From the NCBI RefSeq assembly GCF_042667405.1, contig NZ_JBHVAL010000008.1, forward strand, positions 62,001-126,000: 64,000 bases of DNA, in the 5' to 3' direction. Source of the stretch: Arthrobacter sp042667405 (GTDB taxonomy: Bacteria > Actinomycetota > Actinomycetes > Actinomycetales > Micrococcaceae). The position numbers and the translations under genes were made by a program. The notes beneath the pieces were generated by a model. It was not told where the DNA came from. It was given only the letters and a program-made list of their open reading frames with translations, and ran no database searches. Shown piece after piece: positions 16,215-23,451 of this stretch. Position 1 is the stretch's first letter, and the number at the start of each line of letters is the position of its first letter.

Positions 16215-17423
16215 GTGACTTTTAATCCTGACGCCGCCGGCTGGAGCCCTGACACCCAGGCTGTCCGCGGTGGCCTTGACCGTACCAACTTCCAGGAAAC
16301 GGCCGAGCCTGTCTTCCTGAACTCCGGCTTCGTTTACGAATCCGCCGCAGCCGCCGAACGCGCCTTCACGGGCGAAGACGAACGCTTCGTCTACTCCCGC
16401 TACGGCAACCCATCCGTGGCCACCTTCCAGGAGCGGCTCCGCCTGCTCGAGGGAACCGAAGCGTGCTTTGCGACGGCGTCCGGCATGTCCGCAGTGTTCA
16501 CCGCCCTGGGTGCCTTGCTGGCTGCCGGTGACCGCGTGGTTGCCGCACGCTCGCTCTTCGGCTCGTGCTTCGTGATCCTCAACGAAATCCTGCCGCGCTG
16601 GGGCGTGGAGACGGTGTTTGTCGATGGACCGGACCTGGATCAGTGGCGCGAAGCTCTCTCCGAGCCGACCACTGCGGTCTTCTTTGAGTCGCCGTCCAAC
16701 CCGATGCAGGAAATCGTGGACATCGCGGCCGTCAGCGAACTGGCACATGCCGCAGGGGCGACGGTCGTCGTCGACAACGTCTTTGCCACTCCCCTGCTGC
16801 AACGCTGTGGAGACCTGGGCGCAGACGTGATCGTCTACTCCGGTACCAAGCACATTGATGGCCAGGGCCGCGTCATGGGTGGCGCCATCCTGGGCACCAA
16901 GGAATTCATCGACGGTCCGGTCAAGCAGCTCATGCGCCACACCGGCCCGTCTCTGTCCTCCTTCAACGCCTGGGTGCTCACCAAGGGCCTTGAGACGATC
17001 GGGCTGCGCGTGAACCACAGCTCGGCGTCTGCCCTGAAGATCGCCGAATGGCTTGAGCAGCAGCCTGCCATCAGCTGGGTAAAGTACCCGCTGCTGAAAT
17101 CTCACCCCCAGTATGAGCTGGCCACCAAGCAGATGAAGGCCGGCGGCACCGTGCTGACCTTCGAGCTCTCGCCCTCCGGTGGGCGCAGCGCCAAGGAAGC
17201 CGCATTCGCGCTGCTCGATGGCCTGGGCGTCATCGACATCTCCAACAACCTGGGCGACTCCAAGTCCCTCATCACCCACCCGGCCACCACGACGCACCGG
17301 GCCATGGGTCCGGAGGGACGTGCGGCGATCGGTTTGTCCGATGGCGTGGTTCGTTTGTCAGTGGGTCTGGAGGACGTCGACGACCTCATCATGGATCTGG
17401 AGAAGGCCCTCAAACAGGTCTAA
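16215..17423 (+). CDS. metZ: O-succinylhomoserine sulfhydrylase
   Basis: A 402-residue Cys/Met-metabolism PLP enzyme. YSRYGNPSVATFQERL and ATASGMSAVFTALGALL are N-terminal hallmarks; the PLP lysine is in YSGTKHIDGQGRVMGG; SLITHPATTTHR near the C-terminus is the gamma-family signature. The SLFGSCF segment and the length fit MetZ, which makes homocysteine from an acylhomoserine and sulfide. The GTG start directly follows the rhodanese stop without a gap, so the three genes form one SAM-IV-controlled operon. Cystathionine gamma-synthase is the main alternative but is less likely here given the riboswitch and rhodanese. Confidence 0.87.
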   Translation: MTFNPDAAGWSPDTQAVRGGLDRTNFQETAEPVFLNSGFVYESAAAAERAFTGEDERFVYSRYGNPSVATFQERLRLLEGTEACFATASGMSAVFTALGALLAAGDRVVAARSLFGSCFVILNEILPRWGVETVFVDGPDLDQWREALSEPTTAVFFESPSNPMQEIVDIAAVSELAHAAGATVVVDNVFATPLLQRCGDLGADVIVYSGTKHIDGQGRVMGGAILGTKEFIDGPVKQLMRHTGPSLSSFNAWVLTKGLETIGLRVNHSSASALKIAEWLEQQPAISWVKYPLLKSHPQYELATKQMKAGGTVLTFELSPSGGRSAKEAAFALLDGLGVIDISNNLGDSKSLITHPATTTHRAMGPEGRAAIGLSDGVVRLSVGLEDVDDLIMDLEKALKQV

Positions 17424-17433
17424 CCTTGCTGGC

Positions 17434-18036
17434 ATGAGGCATCCATACCGCCGTGCGGGGGCTGTCATCGTTGCGGGTTCGGTGGTGTGGTTGGCCGGGA
17501 TTTCGCCGGGTTCGCGCGTGTACCTCATGCGCGACCCCGCCGAGCGCCTGCGTTTGCTGGTCAACAGCGAACGCGGGTGGGTCATCGGCCATCATTTGGC
17601 TGCTGCGGGAACGGCGGCGGTACCAACGGGCTTCCTCGCCTTCGCACAGGTCCAACGTCCCGGGGCCTCCAAAACGTGGGCATCCGCCGGAGCAGCAGCG
17701 CTGTTGGCGGGTGCACCCCTTTTCATTTACAGCCTTTCCCGCCGGGCCTCGGACCTTGAGCGTTTCGCCTCGTTTCGAGGGTCCAACGCACCCTTCCTCG
17801 GCTACTCTTGGCTGCACGTCCTGGGTTTGGCGGCGCTGGGCGGCAGCCTCTTGAAGTCCCCTGCCAAACGGTGGGTGGGCATCACGGCAGCAGGGGTAGC
17901 CGCTGCCTCCGGAACTGTCCTGGCAACCACTAAGGACATACCGCCACTGGTCTTCTACCTCACCGAAGGGGCCCTGGGCGCATACCTGATGATCTGGGCT
18001 GAACCCCACGCCGACGCTGAACAGCCGGAAGACTAG
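17434..18036 (+). CDS. Hypothetical multi-pass membrane protein
   Basis: A 200-residue protein starting at ATG 17434, ten bases after the metZ stop. Hydrophobic segments appear near residues 8-26, 50-70, 80-100, 125-140, 150-168 and 175-192, indicating four to six membrane helices. No family is recognised and no catalytic motif is seen. It may be read through from metZ because the gap is so short. Its stop overlaps the stop of the reverse-strand YbdK-like gene by four bases (CTAG serves both strands). An acidic tail (HADAEQPED) ends the protein. Confidence 0.7.
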   Translation: MRHPYRRAGAVIVAGSVVWLAGISPGSRVYLMRDPAERLRLLVNSERGWVIGHHLAAAGTAAVPTGFLAFAQVQRPGASKTWASAGAAALLAGAPLFIYSLSRRASDLERFASFRGSNAPFLGYSWLHVLGLAALGGSLLKSPAKRWVGITAAGVAAASGTVLATTKDIPPLVFYLTEGALGAYLMIWAEPHADAEQPED

Positions 18037-19229
18037 GGCCGCCGCACCCTGGTCATCATGGGTGAAGGGTCCTTGTGCGCAGCGGCGGCTGTGCCACGGA
18101 CCGTCACCCTCGCAGCATGCGCGACGACGGCAGCAAGGGTTTCCCCGTCGGGCACACCTCCGGGCTGATTGCCCCGGTCGCGGCGCCTCTTGCTGTATCG
18201 CACCGCCGCGTCCCGTTGCTCGAAGGCCCCGTTGCCGCGCCCGAGGATCTCCGCGACACCGGCCTTGACGAGCGCCAATTCGCCCTGGTCATCCAGGACG
18301 GGGCTCAGGTAATCCACCAATGCCCAGACCACATCCGCGGCCGGTTGGGGGCGGAAATCCCCGAAGTCCAGGAGATCTCCGCGCAACCCTGAATTACTGG
18401 CCCGCCAACCCGCCATCCGCAACAGTGCGGTAGGCACCGGGGTGGGATCAACGCCGTCGAGCATCTCCAGGGAAGCAGTCTCCACCAGCGCCCGTACCAG
18501 CACGGCGATCAGGGCCGCGTCCTCCGCGCGGAGGCAGACATCGGCCACCCGGACTTCCACCGTTGGGTGGTTTTTGGAAATCCTGGCGTCGAAGTAGATC
18601 ATGCCCTCATCCAGGATTACCCCTGTATCAAGCAGCCGCTGCACGACGCGTCGATAAGCCGTCAGCGAGCCGAAGAGGGAGGACGGTCCGGACGTTGGCC
18701 ATCGGTTCCATGCCTGCGTGCGGTAACTGTCGTAACCCGTGGGAAGTCCGCGCCAGTAGGGGGAATTGGCGGAGAGGGCGGTGAGGACGGCCAGTTTGTC
18801 CCGGATGTGGTCCAGCACCACCACGCCTTCTTCGGGTGACTCCACGGAGGTGTGCACATGGAACCCGCAGGTCAGCTGCTCGGTGGCGATGATTCCGAAG
18901 TTGTCCAGCATCGCGGCGTAGCGCGGGTCCGGGGTGGTGTGCGTGTTCGAGGCGAGGGGGGACGTCGCGAGCGCAGCAATCCTTGCCCCGTGCTGCCGGG
19001 CTGCTTGGTCAGCCATGGCGCGGCCCCGGCGGATCTGCTGGAGGATTTCAGCGTAGCTGTGGCACGGACGTGTCTGGGTTTCGATCTGCTCCAGCTTGAG
19101 TTCCGGGCTCAGGCCTGTGGCCGTCACAGCTTCGTCATGGCCTGCCAGCAGCGCATCCGCGAGGGCCAAGGGCGCGCCCGTCACGGGATCCACAATGAGC
19201 AGCTCTTCCTCCACCCCGAAAGTCCGCAT
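18033..19229 (-). CDS. Carboxylate-amine ligase, glutamate-cysteine ligase 2 type (YbdK family)
   Basis: A 398-residue ATP-grasp-like GCS2 protein. It begins with the family motif TFGVEEELLIVDP, has LKLEQIETQTRPC, the CGFHVHTSV catalytic segment and TVEVRVADVCLRAED. Family members ligate glutamate to cysteine weakly or activate other carboxylates, so the common annotation is putative glutamate-cysteine ligase 2. In an actinobacterium with mycothiol, a gamma-glutamylcysteine role (for example ergothioneine-like pathways) is possible but not shown. It is monocistronic, divergent from the DUF559-like gene across a hairpin repeat. Confidence 0.86.
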   Translation of the reverse strand: MRTFGVEEELLIVDPVTGAPLALADALLAGHDEAVTATGLSPELKLEQIETQTRPCHSYAEILQQIRRGRAMADQAARQHGARIAALATSPLASNTHTTPDPRYAAMLDNFGIIATEQLTCGFHVHTSVESPEEGVVVLDHIRDKLAVLTALSANSPYWRGLPTGYDSYRTQAWNRWPTSGPSSLFGSLTAYRRVVQRLLDTGVILDEGMIYFDARISKNHPTVEVRVADVCLRAEDAALIAVLVRALVETASLEMLDGVDPTPVPTALLRMAGWRASNSGLRGDLLDFGDFRPQPAADVVWALVDYLSPVLDDQGELALVKAGVAEILGRGNGAFEQRDAAVRYSKRRRDRGNQPGGVPDGETLAAVVAHAARVTVRGTAAAAHKDPSPMMTRVRRP

Positions 19230-19293
19230 GCTCCATTCTGCGCCATGGGTGGCTTTGCCGAATACAGGTCAGACGTGCGGGGTGACGTGAGAT

Positions 19294-19380
19294 TCTGCTG
19301 GATCATTGCCGCTGGGAGCGGAGCGGCCTCGCGGATTGTCAGGTCAGGCAAGCCGGCCGAGGCCGATGATCCAGCAGATT
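19294..19380. repeat. Hairpin repeat TCTGCTGGATCAT, copy 1
   Basis: The outer arms TCTGCTGGATCAT (19294-19306) and ATGATCCAGCAGA (19366-19378) are exact over 13 bases, and an inner stem GGCCTCG/CGAGGCC lies at 19325-19331 and 19358-19364. It sits in the divergent gap between the YbdK-like and DUF559-like genes, so it cannot be a simple convergent terminator. A copy with identical outer arms but a different inner stem lies at 20275-20360. Confidence 0.75.
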
Positions 19381-19439
19381 TGTCCACATACGCGAATTTT
19401 CCGGGCCGGAGAAGGTCAAGTCCGTGGCTGACTGAGCCC

Positions 19440-20270
19440 ATGAACGCATTTGAATTCTTGTCCTCGGTGGGTGGAGTAGCCACGGTGGGCCTGCTCAAGG
19501 CACACGGCCACAGCCCGGCGGACCTGAAGAAGCTCGAGGGCGCCTATCAACCGCGGCACGGCATATGGGCTCTCCCATCGGCAGATACTGAGTTTGTCTT
19601 CGCCCTCGTGAACAACGGACTTCTCACGTGCGCAAGCGCGGCTGTCCGCTATGGCCTCTGGCTCAAGGACAAACCGCGAAGACTTCACTTGGCAACCAGG
19701 CACAACAGAGGTCGGGGATTTATCCGGCACGGCGGTCTCAGGCTGGGCTCGGAATCCCACATGCCGGTTGCATCCTTGGAAGACACAGTCATTCACGCTC
19801 TCACGTGCCTGCCGGAGGTCGACGCTATTGCCGTGGCCCAGTCCGCGATGAAGAGCCGTGGAGTTTCGCGGGACGTCCTGGAGGGCGAGTTGCGGGCCAA
19901 GTACTTCGGGAATGCGAGGAAACGACTTCGGATGGCCGATGGTCTGTCCGAGTCCGTTCCGGAGATCAGTGCCCGTCTGCTTTTCGAATCAGAGGGTCTT
20001 TCATTCAGACGCCAGGTCCGTATCCCCGGAGTGGGCCGGGTGGACACCCTGATTGATGGCTGGCTGATTGTGGAGGTCAATGGCTATCAGTTCCACAGCT
20101 CAAGAGACGCGTGGCGTAAGGACATGGGCAGGCTGAACGCGGCACAGGAACGGGGTTTCACCATCCTGAGCTTTGCTCCTGAGCAGATCTGGCGTTCTCC
20201 GGACGATGTCATGGCGCAGATTCATGGGTTTCTTGCACGGGGACGGCCGCACACCCGACCCTGCCCTTGA
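19440..20270 (+). CDS. DUF559/Vsr-like nuclease-fold protein with AbiEi-like N-terminus
   Basis: A 276-residue protein. The N-terminal 60 residues (GGVATVGLLKAHGHSPADLK, then YQPRHGIWALP) look like the winged-helix AbiEi-type antitoxin domain often fused to DUF559. The C-terminal 100 residues resemble the Vsr/PD-(D/E)xK nuclease-like fold: VGRVDTLIDGWLIVEVNGYQ, then FHSSRDAWRKDMGRLNAAQE and FTILSFAPEQIW. The usual E-V-D-G is here E-V-N-G. A defence or DNA-processing role is inferred; neither domain is proven active. Hairpins of one family lie immediately on both sides of the gene. The ATG at 19440 has no strong ribosome-binding site. Confidence 0.75.
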   Translation: MNAFEFLSSVGGVATVGLLKAHGHSPADLKKLEGAYQPRHGIWALPSADTEFVFALVNNGLLTCASAAVRYGLWLKDKPRRLHLATRHNRGRGFIRHGGLRLGSESHMPVASLEDTVIHALTCLPEVDAIAVAQSAMKSRGVSRDVLEGELRAKYFGNARKRLRMADGLSESVPEISARLLFESEGLSFRRQVRIPGVGRVDTLIDGWLIVEVNGYQFHSSRDAWRKDMGRLNAAQERGFTILSFAPEQIWRSPDDVMAQIHGFLARGRPHTRPCP

Positions 20271-20274
20271 GTTT

Positions 20275-20360
20275 TCTGCTGGATCATTGCGGACAGAAGG
20301 AGGAGGCGAGCCCGTCATTCCGGGGTTGCCTCCTCCTTCTCATGCGGATGATCCAGCAGA
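20275..20360. repeat. Hairpin repeat TCTGCTGGATCAT, copy 2
   Basis: The outer arms at 20275-20287 and 20348-20360 are the same 13-base sequence as in copy 1. The inner stem is AGAAGGAGGAGGC (20295-20307) with GCCTCCTCCTTCT (20328-20340), 13 perfect pairs unrelated to the inner stem of copy 1. It lies four bases past the DUF559-like stop, between convergent genes, and can terminate both. Confidence 0.8.
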
Positions 20361-20371
20361 TTTGCTTGCCA

Positions 20372-21895
20372 TCAGTCCTGGAAGTACTCGACCTTCGCGC
20401 CAATGGTGTTCAGGCGCTCGGCCAAGTCCTCATAGCCTCGCTCGATCACGTAAATGTTGCGCAGCTCCGAGGTACCCCGGGCGGCCAGCATGGCCAACAG
20501 CAGGCAGGCAGCGGGGCGCAGGGCGGGCGGGCAACCGACCTCGGCAGCACGCCACTTGGTGGGTCCGTTGACGTAGATCCTGTGCGGGTCCAACAGCTGT
20601 ACCTGGGCGCCGAGCTTGTTCAGCTCCGTCAGGTAGATTGCCCGGTTCTCGTAGACCCAGTCGTGGATCATGGTCTGGCCCTCGGCATTGCCGGCGATGA
20701 CGGCGAAGAAGGGCAGGTTGTCGATGTTCAGGCCCGGGAACGGCATTGGGTGGATCTTGTCCTGCGGGGCATGTAGTTCTGAAGGCTTGGTGGTCACGTC
20801 CACCAACCGTGTGCGGCCGTTGCGGGCCATGTATTCACCGGAGATCTCCAGTTTCTGGCCCATCTGCTCAAGGGTAGCCAGTTCAATCTCCATGAATTCA
20901 ATGGGGACGCGGCGAATCGTGACCTCGGAGTTGGTGACGATACCGGCCGTGATCAGGCTCATGGCCTCGATGGGGTCCTCGGACGGGAAGTACTCGATGT
21001 CCACATCGATTGCGGGCCGCCCGGTGATCTTCAGCGTGGTGGTTCCCACGCCTTCGATCTCCACACCCAGTCCCTGCAGGTAGAAGCACAGATCCTGGAC
21101 CATGTAGTTGGGGCTGGCGTTGCGGATCACCGTGGTGCCTTCACGGTGGGCAGCAGCCATGATCGCATTTTCTGTGACCGTGTCGCCGCGCTCGGTCAGC
21201 ACGAAGGAGCGGTGGTGTCCGTCGGCCGGAGGAGCAGCCACGGAATAGAACCCTGACTTGGCTTCAACGGTCAGGCCGAACTCGCGCAGCGCCTGCATGT
21301 GGGGCTCAACGGTTCGGGTACCAAGATCGCATCCGCCGGCGTAGGGCAGCAGGTATTCGCTGGTCTCGTCCAGGAGCGGTCCCAGCAGCATGATGACGCT
21401 GCGGGTGCGGCGGGCGGCGTCGACATCCATCGACTCGAGGTCCAGTACTTCGGGCCGGCGAATGCGCAGATCGCTGCCATTGAGCCAGGTGCACTCCACG
21501 CCGATGGATGTCAGGACTTCAACAATCCTGTTCACCTCTTCAATGCGTGCCAGCCGGCGGAGCGTGGTGGTGCCGCGGTTAATGAGGCTCGCGCACAGCA
21601 GGGCCACACCGGCGTTCTTGCTGCTGTTGACATCCACTTCGCCCGAAAGCGTCCGGCCACCTTCCACCCGGAGGTGGGTCATCTGCGGTTTGCCTACCTT
21701 GACGATGGAACGGCCGAAGATCGCTTCGAGTCGTTCGATCATCCGGAGGCTCAGGTTCTGTTTACCTTGCTCCATACGGGCGATTGCGCTTTGGCTGGTT
21801 CCCAGCTCAGTAGCCAACTGCCCTTGCGTCCAGCCCTTTTCTCCACGTGCGTTGCGGAGCAGGAGGCCGACGTGTTCTGCGGTAGGTTGAGTCAT
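20372..21895 (-). CDS. murA: HTH-MurA fusion: UDP-GlcNAc 1-carboxyvinyltransferase with XRE domain
   Basis: About 507 residues against some 420-440 for standalone MurA. Residues 5-62 are an XRE/Cro helix-turn-helix (KGWTQGQLATELGTSQSAIA, RMEQGKQNLSLRM). From about residue 73 the EPSP-synthase-fold MurA domain follows, with Lys93-Asn94 in NSSKNAG, and Cys189 in the loop GGCDLGTRTVEPH, corresponding to the fosfomycin-reactive cysteine. Catalytic residues therefore look intact. It should transfer enolpyruvate to UDP-GlcNAc, but the DNA-binding domain suggests a regulated or regulatory paralogue; a second, plain MurA elsewhere is likely. The ATG at 21895 is preferred to an in-frame TTG two codons upstream. 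Divergent from a lipoprotein gene. Confidence 0.85.
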   Translation of the reverse strand: MTQPTAEHVGLLLRNARGEKGWTQGQLATELGTSQSAIARMEQGKQNLSLRMIERLEAIFGRSIVKVGKPQMTHLRVEGGRTLSGEVDVNSSKNAGVALLCASLINRGTTTLRRLARIEEVNRIVEVLTSIGVECTWLNGSDLRIRRPEVLDLESMDVDAARRTRSVIMLLGPLLDETSEYLLPYAGGCDLGTRTVEPHMQALREFGLTVEAKSGFYSVAAPPADGHHRSFVLTERGDTVTENAIMAAAHREGTTVIRNASPNYMVQDLCFYLQGLGVEIEGVGTTTLKITGRPAIDVDIEYFPSEDPIEAMSLITAGIVTNSEVTIRRVPIEFMEIELATLEQMGQKLEISGEYMARNGRTRLVDVTTKPSELHAPQDKIHPMPFPGLNIDNLPFFAVIAGNAEGQTMIHDWVYENRAIYLTELNKLGAQVQLLDPHRIYVNGPTKWRAAEVGCPPALRPAACLLLAMLAARGTSELRNIYVIERGYEDLAERLNTIGAKVEYFQD

Positions 21896-22109
21896 ACCCA
21901 AGAAATATCACAAATGAGTTAGAAGTGGCTACCAAAACACGGTTTGCGCGGCAAACGTCACACCCTACCCGTTTTGTGCGATAAAGCCCGACGGCGGTGC
22001 GCTGCGCGGCGGGACGCTGCGCGGGACGGAGATTTCCACATGGGCATCGCTCCCCATTGTTCCGTGGGAAATGATAGCTGACCATGAACTGGAAACCACA
22101 GGGGGAAAC

Positions 22110-22625
22110 ATGCCTTTCTTCGGCGCCGACGTCGAGGACAACATCGTGAGCGTCCGGCACCAACAACAAGCCCGACGGCGGATGCGGCCTTCTGCAGGCC
22201 GCGCCACTCTCGCCTGCCTGCTCACCTTTGCCCTGGCCTTCACCCTTGCCGCTTGCTCCCTGGGAGGAAACGTTATGCCCGAATCCGACGACTCACTCAA
22301 CAGCAAAGTGCTCGATTCCGCCACCAATGGCACAGCCTTGAAGCTGGCCGATGCCCCGGACTTCGCGTGGGACCAGGCCGGGTTTGTCCTGTCGGGCACG
22401 CCGGCGAAGGACATCGAGGAGGCCTTCGGCGAACCCCTGACCAAGGAGAACCGCTACACCGCGTCACCGGCGCTGTTCGTGTTCCTGAAGGATGGCAAGG
22501 TGGCCAAGGCAGTCCGTATCGTCCCGGACGCATTCTTTGGAGCCGACGCCAGGAAGAAATATGGCCGGGACGTGGTGCTCACCCCTCCGGAAGGCAAAAA
22601 GGGCTTCCTGAACTGGCGCGAGTAA
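22110..22625 (+). CDS. Hypothetical lipoprotein
   Basis: A 171-residue protein from the ATG at 22110, which has AGGGGGAAAC in front. A hydrophobic stretch (ATLACLLTFALAFTLAAC) ends in an LAAC lipobox with Cys49. The first 24 residues make an unusually long n-region; an in-frame ATG at 22182 would give a normal signal peptide, so the start is uncertain. The mature part is about 120 residues, has no cysteines and is not recognised; it resembles small secreted proteins of mixed alpha/beta type. Convergent with the siderophore-interacting protein gene, only five bases apart. Confidence 0.7.
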   Translation: MPFFGADVEDNIVSVRHQQQARRRMRPSAGRATLACLLTFALAFTLAACSLGGNVMPESDDSLNSKVLDSATNGTALKLADAPDFAWDQAGFVLSGTPAKDIEEAFGEPLTKENRYTASPALFVFLKDGKVAKAVRIVPDAFFGADARKKYGRDVVLTPPEGKKGFLNWRE

Positions 22626-22630
22626 AGATC

Positions 22631-23350
22631 CTAAGCGCGCCAATAGCCCAACGCATCAATGCGGTGCTTGTCCACACCCAAGCCCTTCCGCAGATGCTTG
22701 ACGATTGCCCGGGTACTTGACGCTTCGCACGCGATCCAGAAGAAGTCCTCCGCCACGGACACAGAAGGGGCCGTCAGCGAGTCACACACCTCCTCAACCA
22801 GGGACGCCCCGTCGCGTTTGCGCGGAATCCAGGTGACCACATCGGAATCCGACGCCCGCACCTCAAGCGAAGGGTCGGCGTCGTGCTGGTATTCAATCCA
22901 GGCCGTGACAGGGACCGATCCCCGTGCGTCCAGCAGCGAGTTGATGGCCGGAATCGAGGCAGGATCGCCCACCACCCAGATGCGGCGCGGGGCGGGCTGC
23001 GGGAAGGCGAAGGAGCTGCCTTGGACGGTGGCGTCGATGGTGTCGCCGGCTTTGGCCGTGCGTGCCCAGTCAGCCGCCACCCCTGCGTGCATCGCGAAGT
23101 CCATGCTGAAGGTGCCGTTCTCCGGCGACGCGTTCACCAGGGTGTAGGCGCGCTGATGAGCCTTGCCGGAATCGTCGAACCACAGCCGGATCCACATGGT
23201 TGGATGCACGCCACTGGCCTGGAGGAGTCCGCCGTCGCGAACGTGCACGCGGAGGAAATCCGGCGTGATCTCTTCCCGGCCCGTGACCTCCAAGGTGAAG
23301 TCCTTGGCACCCATGACCTTAAGGACTACGCCCTCCCAATTGCGCTTCAC
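22631..23350 (-). CDS. Siderophore-interacting protein (ferric-siderophore reductase, SIP family)
   Basis: A 239-residue FAD-binding SIP/ViuB-family protein, acting in the cytosol to release iron from imported ferric siderophores. Visible marks are RAYTLVNASPENGTFSMDFA (flavin-binding RxYT), the GDTIDATVQGSSF turn, WVVGDPASIPAINSLLDA for NAD(P)H, and the C-terminal WIACEASSTRAIVKHLR and GYW. The start is taken as GTG at 23350 because AAGGAG precedes it at seven bases; upstream frame extension runs into the iron box area. Divergent from the penicillin-acylase-like gene; the shared iron box at 23412 should repress both under iron-rich conditions. Confidence 0.9.
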   Translation of the reverse strand: MKRNWEGVVLKVMGAKDFTLEVTGREEITPDFLRVHVRDGGLLQASGVHPTMWIRLWFDDSGKAHQRAYTLVNASPENGTFSMDFAMHAGVAADWARTAKAGDTIDATVQGSSFAFPQPAPRRIWVVGDPASIPAINSLLDARGSVPVTAWIEYQHDADPSLEVRASDSDVVTWIPRKRDGASLVEEVCDSLTAPSVSVAEDFFWIACEASSTRAIVKHLRKGLGVDKHRIDALGYWRA

Positions 23351-23411
23351 ACGGCTCTCCTTCACGAACGGCCACAATTTGTGTGCGCAGCCGATGCCAC
23401 CTATCTTGAAC

Positions 23412-23430
23412 TTAAGTAAGCCTAACCTAA
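23412..23430. promoter_or_regulatory. DtxR/IdeR-type iron box
   Basis: TTAAGTAAGCCTAACCTAA matches the 19-base consensus TTAGGTTAGCCTAACCTAA at 17 positions. It is centred between the divergent SIP gene (start 23350) and acylase gene (start 23452), so an iron-dependent repressor could control both directions. Confidence 0.88.
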
Positions 23431-23451
23431 GCCTGAAAGCAGCCAGAGAAC

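Noticed and set aside
15777..17297. 506-codon reverse-strand open frame opposite metZ
   Set aside because: It is the antisense of the clearly conserved rhodanese and metZ genes; its composition is Gly/Arg/Val-rich without any family motif, as expected for a high-G+C shadow frame.
18852..19439. N-terminal extension of the DUF559-like protein back to 18852
   Set aside because: The extra frame runs antisense through the YbdK-like gene and through hairpin copy 1; the homologous part starts at the ATG at 19440.
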